DNA from: Phocaeicola sp.
GTDB lineage: Bacteria > Bacteroidota > Bacteroidia > Bacteroidales > Bacteroidaceae
Assembly (NCBI GenBank): GCA_020026225.1
Contig: JAHHQU010000023.1
Span: 1-35,552, forward strand
DNA length: 35,552 nucleotides
Direction: 5' to 3'
The notes beneath the pieces were generated by a model. The model worked only from the letters and a program-made list of their open reading frames with translations. It did not search any database and had not been told where the DNA came from. Positions 24,701 to 33,821 of this stretch are shown one piece after another; positions within the stretch are counted from its first letter, which is position 1; each line of letters begins with the position of its first letter. Both the position numbers and the translations under genes were made by a program.

Positions 24701-26848
24701 TCATTCTTCCTCTAACAGAAGCTGCATTACCTGGCAGGCCGATTTGGCGACCGATGTGCCTGGTCCGAAGATGGCTACTACCCCCGCTTTATACAAGAAA
24801 TCGTAATCTTGAGTTGGGATAACCCCTCCTGCAAAAACAAGAATATCCTCACGTCCCAGTTTCTTCAATTCCCCGATGATTTGCGGAATCAGCGTCTTGT
24901 GTCCCGCTGCTAATGAAGATACACCTACCGCATGCACGTCATTTTCCACGGCTTCACGGGCAGCCTCTTCCGGTGTTTGGAACAGGGAACCCATATCTAC
25001 GTCGAAACCGCAGTCGGCAAAGCCTGTAGCTACTACCTTGGCTCCTCGGTCGTGTCCGTCTTGTCCCATCTTGGCAATCATGACACGCGGACGACGGCCT
25101 TCTCTCTTTGCAAATTCTTCTGTCAGTTCGCAAGCTCTTGCAAAATCATTGTCTTTTTTACTTTCTGATGAATACACTCCTGATATGGTTCTAATGATTG
25201 CTTTATAACGTCCTACTACCGATTCGCAGGCATCGGATATTTCTCCCAGTGTTGCACGCACTTTGGCAGCTTCTACCGCCAGTTCGAGCAGATTGCCTTT
25301 TCCGGTGCGCACACATGCTGTAATGGCAGCCAGTGCCTTGTCTACCTCCTCTTGATTGCGTCCTTCTTTGATTCTGCGAAGATTATCCATCTGTTCCTGG
25401 CGTACCGCCGTATTGTCGATTTCAAGGATATCGATAGGGTCCTCTTTCTCTAGTCGGTACTTGTTGATACCTACGATGGTCTGTTCGCCGGAATCGATGC
25501 GAGCTTGGGTACGGGCAGCCGCTTCTTCGATACGCATCTTGGGGATACCTGTTTCTATCGCTTTGGCCATTCCTCCCAATCGTTCGATTTCCTGAATATG
25601 TTCCCAAGCCTTTTGAGCCAATTCCTCGGTCAAGGTCTCTACATAATACGAACCGCCCCATGGGTCGATATTCTTACAAACTTTCGTTTCTTCTTGAATA
25701 TAAATCTGCGTATTTCGTGCAATGCGGGCTGAAAAGTCAGTCGGTAATGCTATGGCTTCGTCCAAGGCATTGGTATGCAATGATTGCGTGTGTCCCAATG
25801 CTGCGGCCATCGCTTCAATGCAAGTACGACCTACGTTGTTGAAAGGATCTTGTTCCGTGAGCGACCATCCCGAAGTCTGCGAGTGGGTACGCAAGGCCAG
25901 TGATTTGGGATTTTTCGGATTGAATTGTTTTACAATCTTCGCCCACAACATGCGAGCGGCGCGCATCTTGGCAATTTCCATGAAGTGATTCATGCCGATG
26001 GCCCAGAAGAATGAGAGTCGGGGAGCAAAAGCGTCGATGTCGATGCCTGCAGCCACTCCGGCACGGATATACTCTAATCCATCGGCCAGAGTATATGCCA
26101 GTTCAATGTCGGCAGTAGCACCGGCTTCCTGCATGTGATAGCCTGAAATGGAGATGGAATTGAACTTCGGCATGTTTTTGGAAGTATATTCAAAAATATC
26201 CGAAATGATCTTCATGGAAAAAGCAGGTGGATAGATGTAGGTATTACGCACCATGAATTCTTTCAAGATGTCGTTCTGGATTGTTCCGGCCATTTCTTCC
26301 AACTTCGCCCCTTGTTCGAGTCCGGCGTTGATATAGAAGGCCATGATGGGAAGTACTGCACCGTTCATGGTCATGGAAACCGACATCTTATTCAAAGGAA
26401 TGCCGTCAAACAGCACCTTCATGTTATCGAGTGAACAGATTGAAACCCCCGCTTTACCCACATCTCCTACTACACGTGGATGGTCCGGGTCGTATCCTCG
26501 ATGCGTAGGCAAGTCGAATGCTACCGATAGCCCCTTTTGTCCGGAAGCGAGGTTGCGTCGGTAAAAAGCATTGGATTCTTCAGCAGTCGAAAATCCGGCA
26601 TATTGTCGGATGGTCCATGGGCGGAACGTATACATCATGGAATAAGGTCCTCTCAGATAAGGCGGAATGCCGGCTGCGAAATCCAGGTGTTCCATGCCTT
26701 CCAAGTCTTCCTTTGTATATACAGGCTTTACTTGAAGCTGTTCCGGTGTTTTCCAGTTGGCTTCGATGCCGTTCGCTTTTTGCCATTCCATCCCATTTTG
26801 AGGATGAAAGGCGGAAAATATATCGATATGCTTAAAATTTACTCTCAT
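24701..26848 (-). CDS. mutB: Methylmalonyl-CoA mutase large (catalytic) subunit
   Basis: A 715-residue adenosylcobalamin enzyme (also called ScpA) that interconverts succinyl-CoA and (R)-methylmalonyl-CoA, the key step of propionate formation in Bacteroides. The TIM-barrel domain (about 35-560) includes the substrate loop YLRGPYSMMYTFRPWTIRQY, GLSVAFDLPTHRGYD, SISGYHMQEAGA and RTHSQTSGWSLTEQDPFNNV. The C-terminal B12 domain (from about 584) has GQDGHDRGAKVV, in which His599 of DxHxxG is the lower cobalt ligand, then GVSSLAAGHKTL and FAGGVIP. Length is standard. It begins 3 bp after the small-subunit stop codon, so the two are translationally linked. Confidence 0.97.
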   Translation of the reverse strand: MRVNFKHIDIFSAFHPQNGMEWQKANGIEANWKTPEQLQVKPVYTKEDLEGMEHLDFAAGIPPYLRGPYSMMYTFRPWTIRQYAGFSTAEESNAFYRRNLASGQKGLSVAFDLPTHRGYDPDHPRVVGDVGKAGVSICSLDNMKVLFDGIPLNKMSVSMTMNGAVLPIMAFYINAGLEQGAKLEEMAGTIQNDILKEFMVRNTYIYPPAFSMKIISDIFEYTSKNMPKFNSISISGYHMQEAGATADIELAYTLADGLEYIRAGVAAGIDIDAFAPRLSFFWAIGMNHFMEIAKMRAARMLWAKIVKQFNPKNPKSLALRTHSQTSGWSLTEQDPFNNVGRTCIEAMAAALGHTQSLHTNALDEAIALPTDFSARIARNTQIYIQEETKVCKNIDPWGGSYYVETLTEELAQKAWEHIQEIERLGGMAKAIETGIPKMRIEEAAARTQARIDSGEQTIVGINKYRLEKEDPIDILEIDNTAVRQEQMDNLRRIKEGRNQEEVDKALAAITACVRTGKGNLLELAVEAAKVRATLGEISDACESVVGRYKAIIRTISGVYSSESKKDNDFARACELTEEFAKREGRRPRVMIAKMGQDGHDRGAKVVATGFADCGFDVDMGSLFQTPEEAAREAVENDVHAVGVSSLAAGHKTLIPQIIGELKKLGREDILVFAGGVIPTQDYDFLYKAGVVAIFGPGTSVAKSACQVMQLLLEEE

Positions 26849-26851
26849 AGT

Positions 26852-28729
26852 TTACTTGATTCCTAAAAGTTCGTTGTATGCTTTTAAAGTCTCCAAAACG
26901 TTGCTGTGTACATGTATGAAGTTGGTGATGCCTGCCGCTTTCAAGTCTTCCATGCAGGCGGGTGCTCCCGCTACAATGAACAAAGCCCTTCCGTTCAGTT
27001 CTTTGAACGCAGGAATGGCATATTCTGCATACTCGTCATCGCTGGAACAGAGTACCACGATATCAGCCTCGGCATTGATGGCTGCCGCGATGCCTTCCTG
27101 AATGCTGGCGAAGCCCAGGTTGTCAATCACCTTGTAACCGGCACAGGCAAGGAAGTTGCAGGAGAACTGGGCACGAGCCTGACGCATGGCCAAGTTTCCG
27201 ATGGTGAGCATGAAAGCAATCGGCCGCTTGCCTGATTTTTCGGTCTGCAGGCGCAGGGATTCAAATTCGCTGGCTGCCCGTGAGGTGTTCAAGGAAGAAA
27301 GACTTCCACTCTCGTGGTGTCCGCCACAGCAGGTTGGATTCACATAAGGAGCCTTGTCGCCGGCGGTTTCGTTGAAGTTCGGGAATTGGTTGGTACCCAA
27401 TAGAATTTCCTTTCGTTTGGAAACCGCTTCGTGGCGTGCCGTATTGCTGGCGTTGATGGCATCTTGCACCTTGCTGCTTAAAACAGCCTGCAGCATTCCG
27501 CCCTCGTCTTCAGTCTGCAAGAAAAGGTTCCATGCCTGTCGTGCGATGGATACCGTTAAGTTCTCGATATAATAAGATCCGGCAGCCGGGTCAACAATTC
27601 GGTTGAAGTGAGCTTCCTCCTTCAATAAAAGTTGCTGGTTGCGTGCGATACGTTCAGAAAAGTCTGTCGGAGCTTCATAAGCGGTATTAAAAGGAACCAC
27701 TCGCATTGAGTTTATACCTGCTAAGGCAGCACTCATCGCCTCTGTCTGCGTACGGAGCAGGTTGACATAAGCGTCAAATAAAGTCAGATTAAATTGTGAA
27801 GTTTCCGCATGAATCAACATTTTGCAGGCATCCAAATCGAGCTCTCCTTTGTCATTGACAGGATGATATTCGTTGACGATATTCGCCCATAGCATGCGTG
27901 CGGCACGGATTTTGGCGATTTCCATGAAATAATTGGAGCTCACACCAAAGTTGAAACGGATTTTGGAAGCAGCCAAATCGGCTGGAACTCCCGCTTCGGT
28001 CAGCAATGAAAGATATTGGTTACCCCAAGCCAAGGCATATCCCAGTTCCTGATAAATATACGAACCGGCATTGTTCAGCAGGACGGAATTGACATTGATG
28101 CAACGGAAATAAGGCAATGGCTTTAAGATTTCCACCAGACGTTTTCCGAAGTTCAGGACCGGACTCAAATCTTTTCCCTTCTGCATCATGTGTGCCAAAG
28201 GGTCAAAATTGATGGAACCTTTCAGCCGTTGAGGGTCATAGCCCTTATCTTGAAAATACTGCACCAATATCTCGGCCAATTTTACACAATGTTTTTGGCA
28301 GGTCGAGAAATTCAGTTCTATGCAGTCACATTGTATATTATCTAACAAGATTTCGATGAAATTGCTGCTTACATCTGTCTTATTCAAAGAAAAGCCTAAA
28401 GAATCTACTCCCTTGTTCAAGAGGTCCAAAGCCTTCGCATTGGCTGCTGAAGCATCTGTTACGGTGATATCTTGGCGTATAAACCATGAATTGTCCTCCT
28501 TTTTATTTCCTCTCACATAAGGATATTCTCCTGGTAACCCTTCGGTAGTCTTGAGCCCTTCCAAATCTTCTTTTCGGTAGAAAGGTTGCACGTTGAATCC
28601 TTCGGTAGTTCGCCATACCAATTTCTTTTGGAAATCGGCACCTTTCAAGTCTACCTGAATCTTATCCAACCATTCTTGAGTGCTTACGCTCGAAAAATCA
28701 GAAAAGAGCTTTGCTTTACTATCTGCCAT
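26852..28729 (-). CDS. mutA: Methylmalonyl-CoA mutase small (beta) subunit
   Basis: A 625-residue partner of the catalytic subunit; the heterodimer is cytoplasmic. The fold follows the large subunit: LVWRTTEGFNVQPFYRKEDL, GEYPYVRG, a barrel region with HAETSQFNLTLFDAYVNLLR, EAMSAALAGINSMRVVPFN and DPAAGSYYIENLT. The C-terminal cobalamin-like domain (from about 500; GKRPIAFMLTIGNLAMRQAR) lacks the DxHxxG motif, as in other small subunits, so it does not bind B12 and serves a structural role. It is the first gene of the operon, has a leader of about 75 nt and a consensus promoter. Confidence 0.96.
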   Translation of the reverse strand: MADSKAKLFSDFSSVSTQEWLDKIQVDLKGADFQKKLVWRTTEGFNVQPFYRKEDLEGLKTTEGLPGEYPYVRGNKKEDNSWFIRQDITVTDASAANAKALDLLNKGVDSLGFSLNKTDVSSNFIEILLDNIQCDCIELNFSTCQKHCVKLAEILVQYFQDKGYDPQRLKGSINFDPLAHMMQKGKDLSPVLNFGKRLVEILKPLPYFRCINVNSVLLNNAGSYIYQELGYALAWGNQYLSLLTEAGVPADLAASKIRFNFGVSSNYFMEIAKIRAARMLWANIVNEYHPVNDKGELDLDACKMLIHAETSQFNLTLFDAYVNLLRTQTEAMSAALAGINSMRVVPFNTAYEAPTDFSERIARNQQLLLKEEAHFNRIVDPAAGSYYIENLTVSIARQAWNLFLQTEDEGGMLQAVLSSKVQDAINASNTARHEAVSKRKEILLGTNQFPNFNETAGDKAPYVNPTCCGGHHESGSLSSLNTSRAASEFESLRLQTEKSGKRPIAFMLTIGNLAMRQARAQFSCNFLACAGYKVIDNLGFASIQEGIAAAINAEADIVVLCSSDDEYAEYAIPAFKELNGRALFIVAGAPACMEDLKAAGITNFIHVHSNVLETLKAYNELLGIK

Positions 28730-28809
28730 ACTGAGTGAATGTTTTTAGATTGTGATAGATTTAAAGTCAGCAAGAAGGCAATGAACCCCTTGCTAATATA
28801 CGATAGTAG

Positions 28810-28840
28810 CAAATATACAAATTTTCTCGCTGAATTCAAA
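28810..28840 (-). promoter_or_regulatory. Promoter of the mutA-mutB operon
   Basis: On the minus strand TTTG (28837-28840), a 19-nt gap and TATATTTG (28810-28817): both elements and the spacing match the Bacteroides consensus exactly. Confidence 0.75.
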
Positions 28841-29078
28841 GCGTTTTTCCCACAAATACACCCGTCTTGCTGAATCTGGAAGAAAAAAATGGCATTTTTC
28901 TATCAGCGGTAGGGTGCTGGATGCCGAATCATAATAGGCGATTGTTCACTCTGAGTTCTGAAAGGTCCTGAATAAAAGACGGAAAAAGTAGGATGAAGTG
29001 AATGGAATCTCCATTTCTTGTTTTGTAAACTCTACATCGCAAATAAAGGCGGAAGGAGAAGCTTTTCCCGAGGAAAAA

Positions 29079-29110
29079 TTTGAGTGATTATTTTTTATTC
29101 TGTAACTTTG
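29079..29110 (+). promoter_or_regulatory. Promoter of the YidE/AspT-like transporter gene
   Basis: TTTG (29079-29082), 20 nt, TAACTTTG (29103-29110): a full consensus promoter. The start site near 29117 lies inside the longest reading frame (from 29080), so the real start codon is 29131. Confidence 0.78.
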
Positions 29111-29130
29111 TACGCAAATTAAAAAATGTT

Positions 29131-30810
29131 ATGAACTGGTTACAAAATTTATTAACGAACCCCGACTCTGTCGCACACATCGTCGCATTGTATGCGTTTG
29201 TGATAGCGTGTGGAGTATTGTTGGGCAAGATTAAAATCTTCGGTGTATCACTGGGGGTTACTTTTGTCTTGTTTGTAGGTATCTTGGCTGGACATTTCGG
29301 CTTTACCGGAAATGCTTCCATCCTTACCTTCGTTCAAGATTTCGGGTTAATTCTCTTCGTTTTCTGTATCGGACTTCAGGTAGGTCCTTCGTTCTTCTCG
29401 TCCTTCAAGGAGGGAGGAGTTTCGATGAACCTGATTGCCATTGGTATTGTGGTCTTGAACATTGCGGTAGCATTGACCATGTATTACCTCTTGGGAGGTA
29501 GAGTACAGCTGCCTATGATTGTAGGTATCCTTTGCGGTGCGGTGACCAATACTCCGGGTCTTGGTGCTGCTAACGAAGCGTTGCCTCAGGTAGATTACAA
29601 TGGACCGGACATCGCGATGGGTTATGCTTGTGCTTATCCATTGGGTGTAATGGGTATCATTCTTTCTATGATTCTTCTTCGTTACATTTGCCGTGTAGAC
29701 TTGCAGAAGGAAACAGACGATTTGCAGAATGGCGATGACAAGAACGCACGTATGAAACCTTATAAATTTTCGGTACAGGTACACAACGAATCAATTTTCG
29801 GCAAGACATTGGTTAAGATACATCAGTTCTTAGGTCGTGATTTCGTTTGTTCACGTATCATGCAGAACGGTCACATCTTGATTCCGAATGCAAAGACAGT
29901 TTTGGGTCAGGACGATGTGCTGCATATCGTTTGTGCAGAAGATGATGCAGAAGCAATTGTGACTTTCATCGGTTCTCGTGTAGACGACATCAACTGGGAA
30001 GAAGAAGAAAAGCAGGATACTCCGATGGTTTCTCGCCGTATTTTGGTAACCCGTTCAGAAGTGAATGGTAAGACATTGTCCGATTTGCGTGTCAGCAGCA
30101 TGTATGGTGTCAACGTGACTCGTGTCAACCGTTCAGGTATGGACTTGTTCGCATCTCGTGCATTGGCACTTCAGGTAGGTGACCGCGTGATGTGTGTAGG
30201 TCCGGAAGATGCCATCGACCGTGTAGCAGATTTGTTGGGTAACCAATTGAAACGTTTGGATCATCCGAATATCGTGACGATTTTCGTCGGTATCCTTGTG
30301 GGTATCTTGTTCGGTAGCCTTCCTGTTGCCATTCCAGGTATGCCGACACCGGTAAAATTAGGTTTGGCAGGTGGACCGCTGATCATTGCCATTTTGATTG
30401 GACGTTTCGGTTATAAAGTGAAATTAGTGACTTATACCACCATGAGTGCGAACCTGATGTTGCGTGAGGTTGGTTTGGTTCTCTTCCTTGCCAGCGTAGG
30501 TATCAAGGCAGGCGGTAAGTTCTTCCAGACCGTAGTGGAAGGCGATGGTTTGCTGTATGTAGGTATCGGATTCTTGATCACGTTCATTCCATTGATTGTG
30601 ATGGGTATGATTGCCCGCTTCAAACTCAAGTTGAACTACTTTACTTTGATGGGCTTGATTGCCGGTAGTAACACAGACCCTCCTGCATTGGCATACGCAA
30701 ATACAACAGCAGGAAACGATGCTCCTTCTGTAGGATATTCTACCGTTTATCCGTTGGCTATGTTCTTGCGTATCTTGACGGCACAGATGATTGTCTTGTT
30801 GCTTTCATAA
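29131..30810 (+). CDS. YidE/AspT-type membrane transporter with two RCK_C domains
   Basis: A 559-residue inner-membrane protein of the aspartate:alanine exchanger (AAEx) group, also called YidE/YbjL. Two hydrophobic halves of about five helices each flank a cytoplasmic middle part (about 195-385) with two TrkA-C/RCK_C-like domains (KFSVQVHNESIFGKTLVKIH, DDVLHIVCAEDD; RILVTRSEVNGKTLSDLRVS, GDRVMCVGPED). The duplication motif is visible in GILCGAVTNTPGLGAANEAL and GLIAGSNTDPPALAYANTTA, both with the helix-breaking Pro and Gly of this family. AspT exchanges aspartate for alanine; the substrate here is unknown, a dicarboxylate or amino acid being a guess. The frame is open upstream to 29080, but the promoter overlaps that part, so the start is 29131. 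Confidence 0.9.
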   Translation: MNWLQNLLTNPDSVAHIVALYAFVIACGVLLGKIKIFGVSLGVTFVLFVGILAGHFGFTGNASILTFVQDFGLILFVFCIGLQVGPSFFSSFKEGGVSMNLIAIGIVVLNIAVALTMYYLLGGRVQLPMIVGILCGAVTNTPGLGAANEALPQVDYNGPDIAMGYACAYPLGVMGIILSMILLRYICRVDLQKETDDLQNGDDKNARMKPYKFSVQVHNESIFGKTLVKIHQFLGRDFVCSRIMQNGHILIPNAKTVLGQDDVLHIVCAEDDAEAIVTFIGSRVDDINWEEEEKQDTPMVSRRILVTRSEVNGKTLSDLRVSSMYGVNVTRVNRSGMDLFASRALALQVGDRVMCVGPEDAIDRVADLLGNQLKRLDHPNIVTIFVGILVGILFGSLPVAIPGMPTPVKLGLAGGPLIIAILIGRFGYKVKLVTYTTMSANLMLREVGLVLFLASVGIKAGGKFFQTVVEGDGLLYVGIGFLITFIPLIVMGMIARFKLKLNYFTLMGLIAGSNTDPPALAYANTTAGNDAPSVGYSTVYPLAMFLRILTAQMIVLLLS

Positions 30811-30836
30811 GTAAGTAAAGATTAATAACTGCATAG

Positions 30837-30907
30837 AGCACAGTGATTGTAATTTGGTGCAGGAAAACGCTTTTCCTACACCAAATTGCGGTGACTGTGC
30901 TTTTTTT
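30837..30907 (+). terminator. Long two-tier terminator of the transporter gene
   Basis: GCACAGT (30838-30844) pairs with ACTGTGC (30894-30900), an inner AATTTGGTG pairs with CACCAAATT, and AGGAAAA pairs with TTTTCCT at the tip. Seven T follow. Confidence 0.9.
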
Positions 30908-30923
30908 GTACCCATTTTTCAAC

Positions 30924-30931
30924 TACCTTTG
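30924..30931 (+). promoter_or_regulatory. Promoter -7 element of the ABC-F gene
   Basis: TACCTTTG matches TAnnTTTG exactly, 29 nt before the ATG. A TTTG in the terminator's T tract (30905-30908) is only 15 nt upstream, so the -33 element is uncertain. Confidence 0.5.
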
Positions 30932-30960
30932 CATTCGTAAACATCCTAACTCCAATAATT

Positions 30961-32604
30961 ATGATATCAGTAGATGGATTGACCGTCGAATTTGGCGGAA
31001 CCACCTTGTTCAGTGACATAAGTTTCCAAATCAATGAGAAGGACCGTATCGCCCTGATGGGTAAGAACGGAGCCGGCAAATCAACGCTTCTGAAGATTCT
31101 GGCCGGAGTTCGTCCTCCTACACGCGGTAAGGTGACAGCTCCGAAAGATTGTGTAGTGGCGTATCTCCCGCAGCATTTGATGACGGAAGACGGTCGTACC
31201 GTATTTGAAGAAGCTTCTCAAGCCTTTGCACATCTCAGAGAGATGGAAGAGGAGATAGAAAAGATGAATCTGGAACTGGCGAATCGTACCGATTACGAGA
31301 GTGATTCTTATATGGCTCTCATTGAGAAGGTCGCAACGATGAGCGAGAAGTTCTATGCCATTGACATGACTCACTTCGAAGAGGATGTGGAGAAGGCATT
31401 GCTTGGTTTGGGATTCCTTCGTGAAGATTTCGACCGTCCTACCAGCGATTTCAGCGGAGGCTGGCGTATGCGTATCGAATTGGCCAAGCTGCTGCTTCAG
31501 AATCCTGACGTCTTGCTCTTGGATGAGCCTACCAATCACTTGGATATCGAGTCTATCCAATGGCTGGAAGATTTCCTCATCAACAGTGCGAAGGCGGTAA
31601 TCGTCATCAGCCACGACCGTAAGTTCGTCGATAACATCACGACACGTACCATTGAGGTGACGATGGGACGAATCTATGACTATAAGGTCAACTATTCTCA
31701 GTACCTTGTGCTTCGTAAGGAACGTCGCGAACAGCAGATGAAGCAGTACGAAGAGCAGCAGAAGATGATTCAAGAAACCAAGGACTTTATCGAACGCTTC
31801 AAGGGTACCTATAGCAAGACCCTGCAGGTGCAGAGCCGTGTGAAGATGCTCGAGAAGTTGGAACTGATTGAAGTGGACGAAGAAGATACTTCGGCATTGC
31901 GTCTGAAGTTCCCGCCTTCACCTCGTAGCGGAAATTATCCGGTTATTATGGAAGGGGTAGGAAAGACGTATGGAGCGCATACCGTGTTCAAGAATGCCAA
32001 TCTCACCATCGAACGAGGCGACAAGGTTGCCTTTGTCGGTAAGAACGGTGAAGGTAAGTCTACCTTGGTGAAGTGCATCATGAATGAAATAGAACACGAG
32101 GGTACACTTACCCTGGGCCATAACGTGCAGATAGGTTATTTCGCACAGAACCAGGCTTCCCTTTTGGATGAGAATCTCACGGTATTCCAGACCATCGATG
32201 ACGTGGCGAAGGGAGAAATCCGCAATAAGATTCGCGACTTGCTCGGTGCCTTCATGTTTGGCGGACCGGAAGAATCCATGAAGAAGGTGAAGGTCCTTTC
32301 AGGAGGAGAACGTACCCGTCTGGCTATGATAAAATTGCTGCTCGAACCGGTGAACTTGTTGATTCTCGATGAGCCTACCAACCATTTGGATATGAAGACC
32401 AAGGACATCCTGAAGCAGGCCCTGTTGGATTTCGACGGAACCTTGATTGTGGTTTCACACGACCGTGATTTCTTGGACGGCTTGGTTACCAAAGTTTGTG
32501 AGTTTGGCAATCAGCGGGTGAAAGAACATCTTTGCGGCATTTATGAGTTCCTGGAAAAGAAGAAAATGGAAAGCTTGCAGGAATTGGAACGCAAGAATAA
32601 ATAA
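30961..32604 (+). CDS. ABC-F family ATPase (ribosome-associated type)
   Basis: A 547-residue soluble protein with two ABC ATPase domains and no membrane segments, hence ABC-F; members act on the ribosome to help stalled translation or protect against antibiotics. Domain 1 has Walker A GKNGAGKST (34-42), signature FSGGWRMRIELAKLL and Walker B DVLLLDEPTNHLD. Domain 2 has GKNGEGKST, LSGGERTRLAMIKLL and NLLILDEPTNHLDM. Between them lies the charged helical P-site tRNA-interaction linker (KERREQQMKQYEEQQKMIQE). The form and length resemble the housekeeping Uup/YbiT/EttA-like group; nothing marks it as an antibiotic-resistance member. It has its own -7 element and terminator. Confidence 0.95.
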   Translation: MISVDGLTVEFGGTTLFSDISFQINEKDRIALMGKNGAGKSTLLKILAGVRPPTRGKVTAPKDCVVAYLPQHLMTEDGRTVFEEASQAFAHLREMEEEIEKMNLELANRTDYESDSYMALIEKVATMSEKFYAIDMTHFEEDVEKALLGLGFLREDFDRPTSDFSGGWRMRIELAKLLLQNPDVLLLDEPTNHLDIESIQWLEDFLINSAKAVIVISHDRKFVDNITTRTIEVTMGRIYDYKVNYSQYLVLRKERREQQMKQYEEQQKMIQETKDFIERFKGTYSKTLQVQSRVKMLEKLELIEVDEEDTSALRLKFPPSPRSGNYPVIMEGVGKTYGAHTVFKNANLTIERGDKVAFVGKNGEGKSTLVKCIMNEIEHEGTLTLGHNVQIGYFAQNQASLLDENLTVFQTIDDVAKGEIRNKIRDLLGAFMFGGPEESMKKVKVLSGGERTRLAMIKLLLEPVNLLILDEPTNHLDMKTKDILKQALLDFDGTLIVVSHDRDFLDGLVTKVCEFGNQRVKEHLCGIYEFLEKKKMESLQELERKNK

Positions 32605-32635
32605 AGTAGCTTGCTTCGGTATCGGACTTAAGAAT

Positions 32636-32664
32636 GGCTTCTTCTCGGTGAAGAGGCTGTTTTT
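32636..32664 (+). terminator. Terminator of the ABC-F gene
   Basis: GGCTTCTTC pairs over nine positions (two wobbles) with GAAGAGGCT around TCGGT, followed by five T. Confidence 0.75.
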
Positions 32665-32755
32665 GAAAGTCTCTTTGTGGATGCTTGCCCGTCTTGAAAT
32701 GAATAAAATTTTATATTATTAATATATTTTAACGGGACTCGAAATGAGTATTCTC

Positions 32756-32763
32756 TATTTTTG
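32756..32763 (+). promoter_or_regulatory. Candidate -7 element of the YitT-type gene
   Basis: TATTTTTG fits TAnnTTTG, 22 nt before the start codon. No TTTG at -33; the region is AT-rich. Confidence 0.4.
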
Positions 32764-32785
32764 TTTCGTAAAAAAATGATTAAAA

Positions 32786-33685
32786 ATGGGAAAAGTGCTA
32801 TCTAAACCTTCTCGACAGGCGATTTTTCGAGAGGTGAGGGACTATGTATTCATAGCTCTGGGAATGATTCTTTATGGAATTGGTTGGACGGTCTTTCTGT
32901 TGCCGAATGAAATTACGGTTGGGGGACTTCCTGGTATTGCGTCTATCGTGTATTGGGCTACAGGCCTGCCGGTACAATACTTGTATTTTTCCATAAATTC
33001 AATCCTATTGCTATTGTCTATCAAAATTTTGGGATGGAAATTCAGTGTCAAGACCATATTTGCCGTCTTTACCTTGACTTTCTTCCTGTTGTTTATCCAA
33101 CAGTTTACCGAAGGAGTTGTCTTCTTGAAGGATGAAGTCTTCATGTCTTGCATTCTGGGAGCTACTTTATGCGGTGCAGGTATCGGTATTGCTTTCTCTG
33201 TGAATGGAAGTTCGGGAGGAACCGATATTGTGGCAGCCATCATCAATAAATACCATGACGTGTCTTTGGGCCGTATCATCATGGTTTTGAATATGACCAT
33301 TGTCACTTGCAGTTATCTGGTCTTGAAAGATTGGGGACAGGTAGTATACGGTTATGTCACATTGTATGTGGTTAGTTTCGTTATCGATAAGATATTGAAT
33401 TCCGCGCGCTCTTCAGTTCAGTTTTTCATCATATCAAAGAAATACGAAGAAATTGGTCGTGAAATCAATGCGATGCATCGTGGAGTTACCATTATGGATG
33501 CTACCGGACTTTACACCGGCAATCCGCAGAAAATGATGTTCGTGCTGGCTACAAGCAGACAGTCGAATGCTATATTCCATATTATCAATGACATTGATCC
33601 GGAAGCATTCGTTTCTCAAAGTGCGGTAATCGGTGTTTACGGCGAAGGATTCAATGCATTGAAAGGAAAAGGGAAAAAGAGATGA
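32786..33685 (+). CDS. YitT-family membrane protein (DUF161/DUF2179)
   Basis: A 299-residue inner-membrane protein. The N-terminal part has about five or six transmembrane helices with the repeated family motif (VFLLPNEITVGGLPGIASIV at about 37-56, and GIGIAFSVNGSSGGTDIVAA at about 132-151). The C-terminal soluble DUF2179 domain (about 210-292) contains FFIISKKYEEIGREINAMHR, GVTIMDATGLYTG, MMFVLATSRQ and DPEAFVS. Function is not established for the family; a transport or sensing role is plausible from the structure, but I do not assign one. It stands alone between the ABC-F and sulfatase genes. Confidence 0.9.
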   Translation: MGKVLSKPSRQAIFREVRDYVFIALGMILYGIGWTVFLLPNEITVGGLPGIASIVYWATGLPVQYLYFSINSILLLLSIKILGWKFSVKTIFAVFTLTFFLLFIQQFTEGVVFLKDEVFMSCILGATLCGAGIGIAFSVNGSSGGTDIVAAIINKYHDVSLGRIIMVLNMTIVTCSYLVLKDWGQVVYGYVTLYVVSFVIDKILNSARSSVQFFIISKKYEEIGREINAMHRGVTIMDATGLYTGNPQKMMFVLATSRQSNAIFHIINDIDPEAFVSQSAVIGVYGEGFNALKGKGKKR

Positions 33686-33791
33686 CCCTTTGTGGATAGA
33701 AAGCAAGTTCGTTTCCGAAATAAAAGACGCTTGTATGGGAGGGTTGGGGACTCCCCTGAGCCGACTTTTGATGGAATGGAAGAAAATTATT

Positions 33792-33809
33792 ATGAAACTT
33801 AAATTATAG
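33792..33809 (+). other. Five-codon mini-ORF in a duplicated start region
   Basis: ATG AAA CTT AAA TTA TAG encodes MKLKL. It is preceded by GAAAATTATT, and the sulfatase start 30 nt on is preceded by almost the same bases (GAAATTATT, then ATGAAAC). The region is a short tandem duplication of a translation start, leaving a decoy or leader ORF just before the sulfatase. Confidence 0.6.
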
Positions 33810-33821
33810 AAAGAAATTATT

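Larger units (their letters stand above)
28730..29130. other. Divergent intergenic region
   Basis: About 400 bp between mutA and the transporter gene. It holds the two divergent consensus promoters (28810-28840 and 29079-29110). In the 240 bp between them I see no gene, repeat or strong hairpin. Confidence 0.7.

Noticed and set aside
31081..31773. 230-codon antisense frame in the ABC-F gene
   Set aside because: Shadow of the ABC-F coding strand; no recognisable domain.
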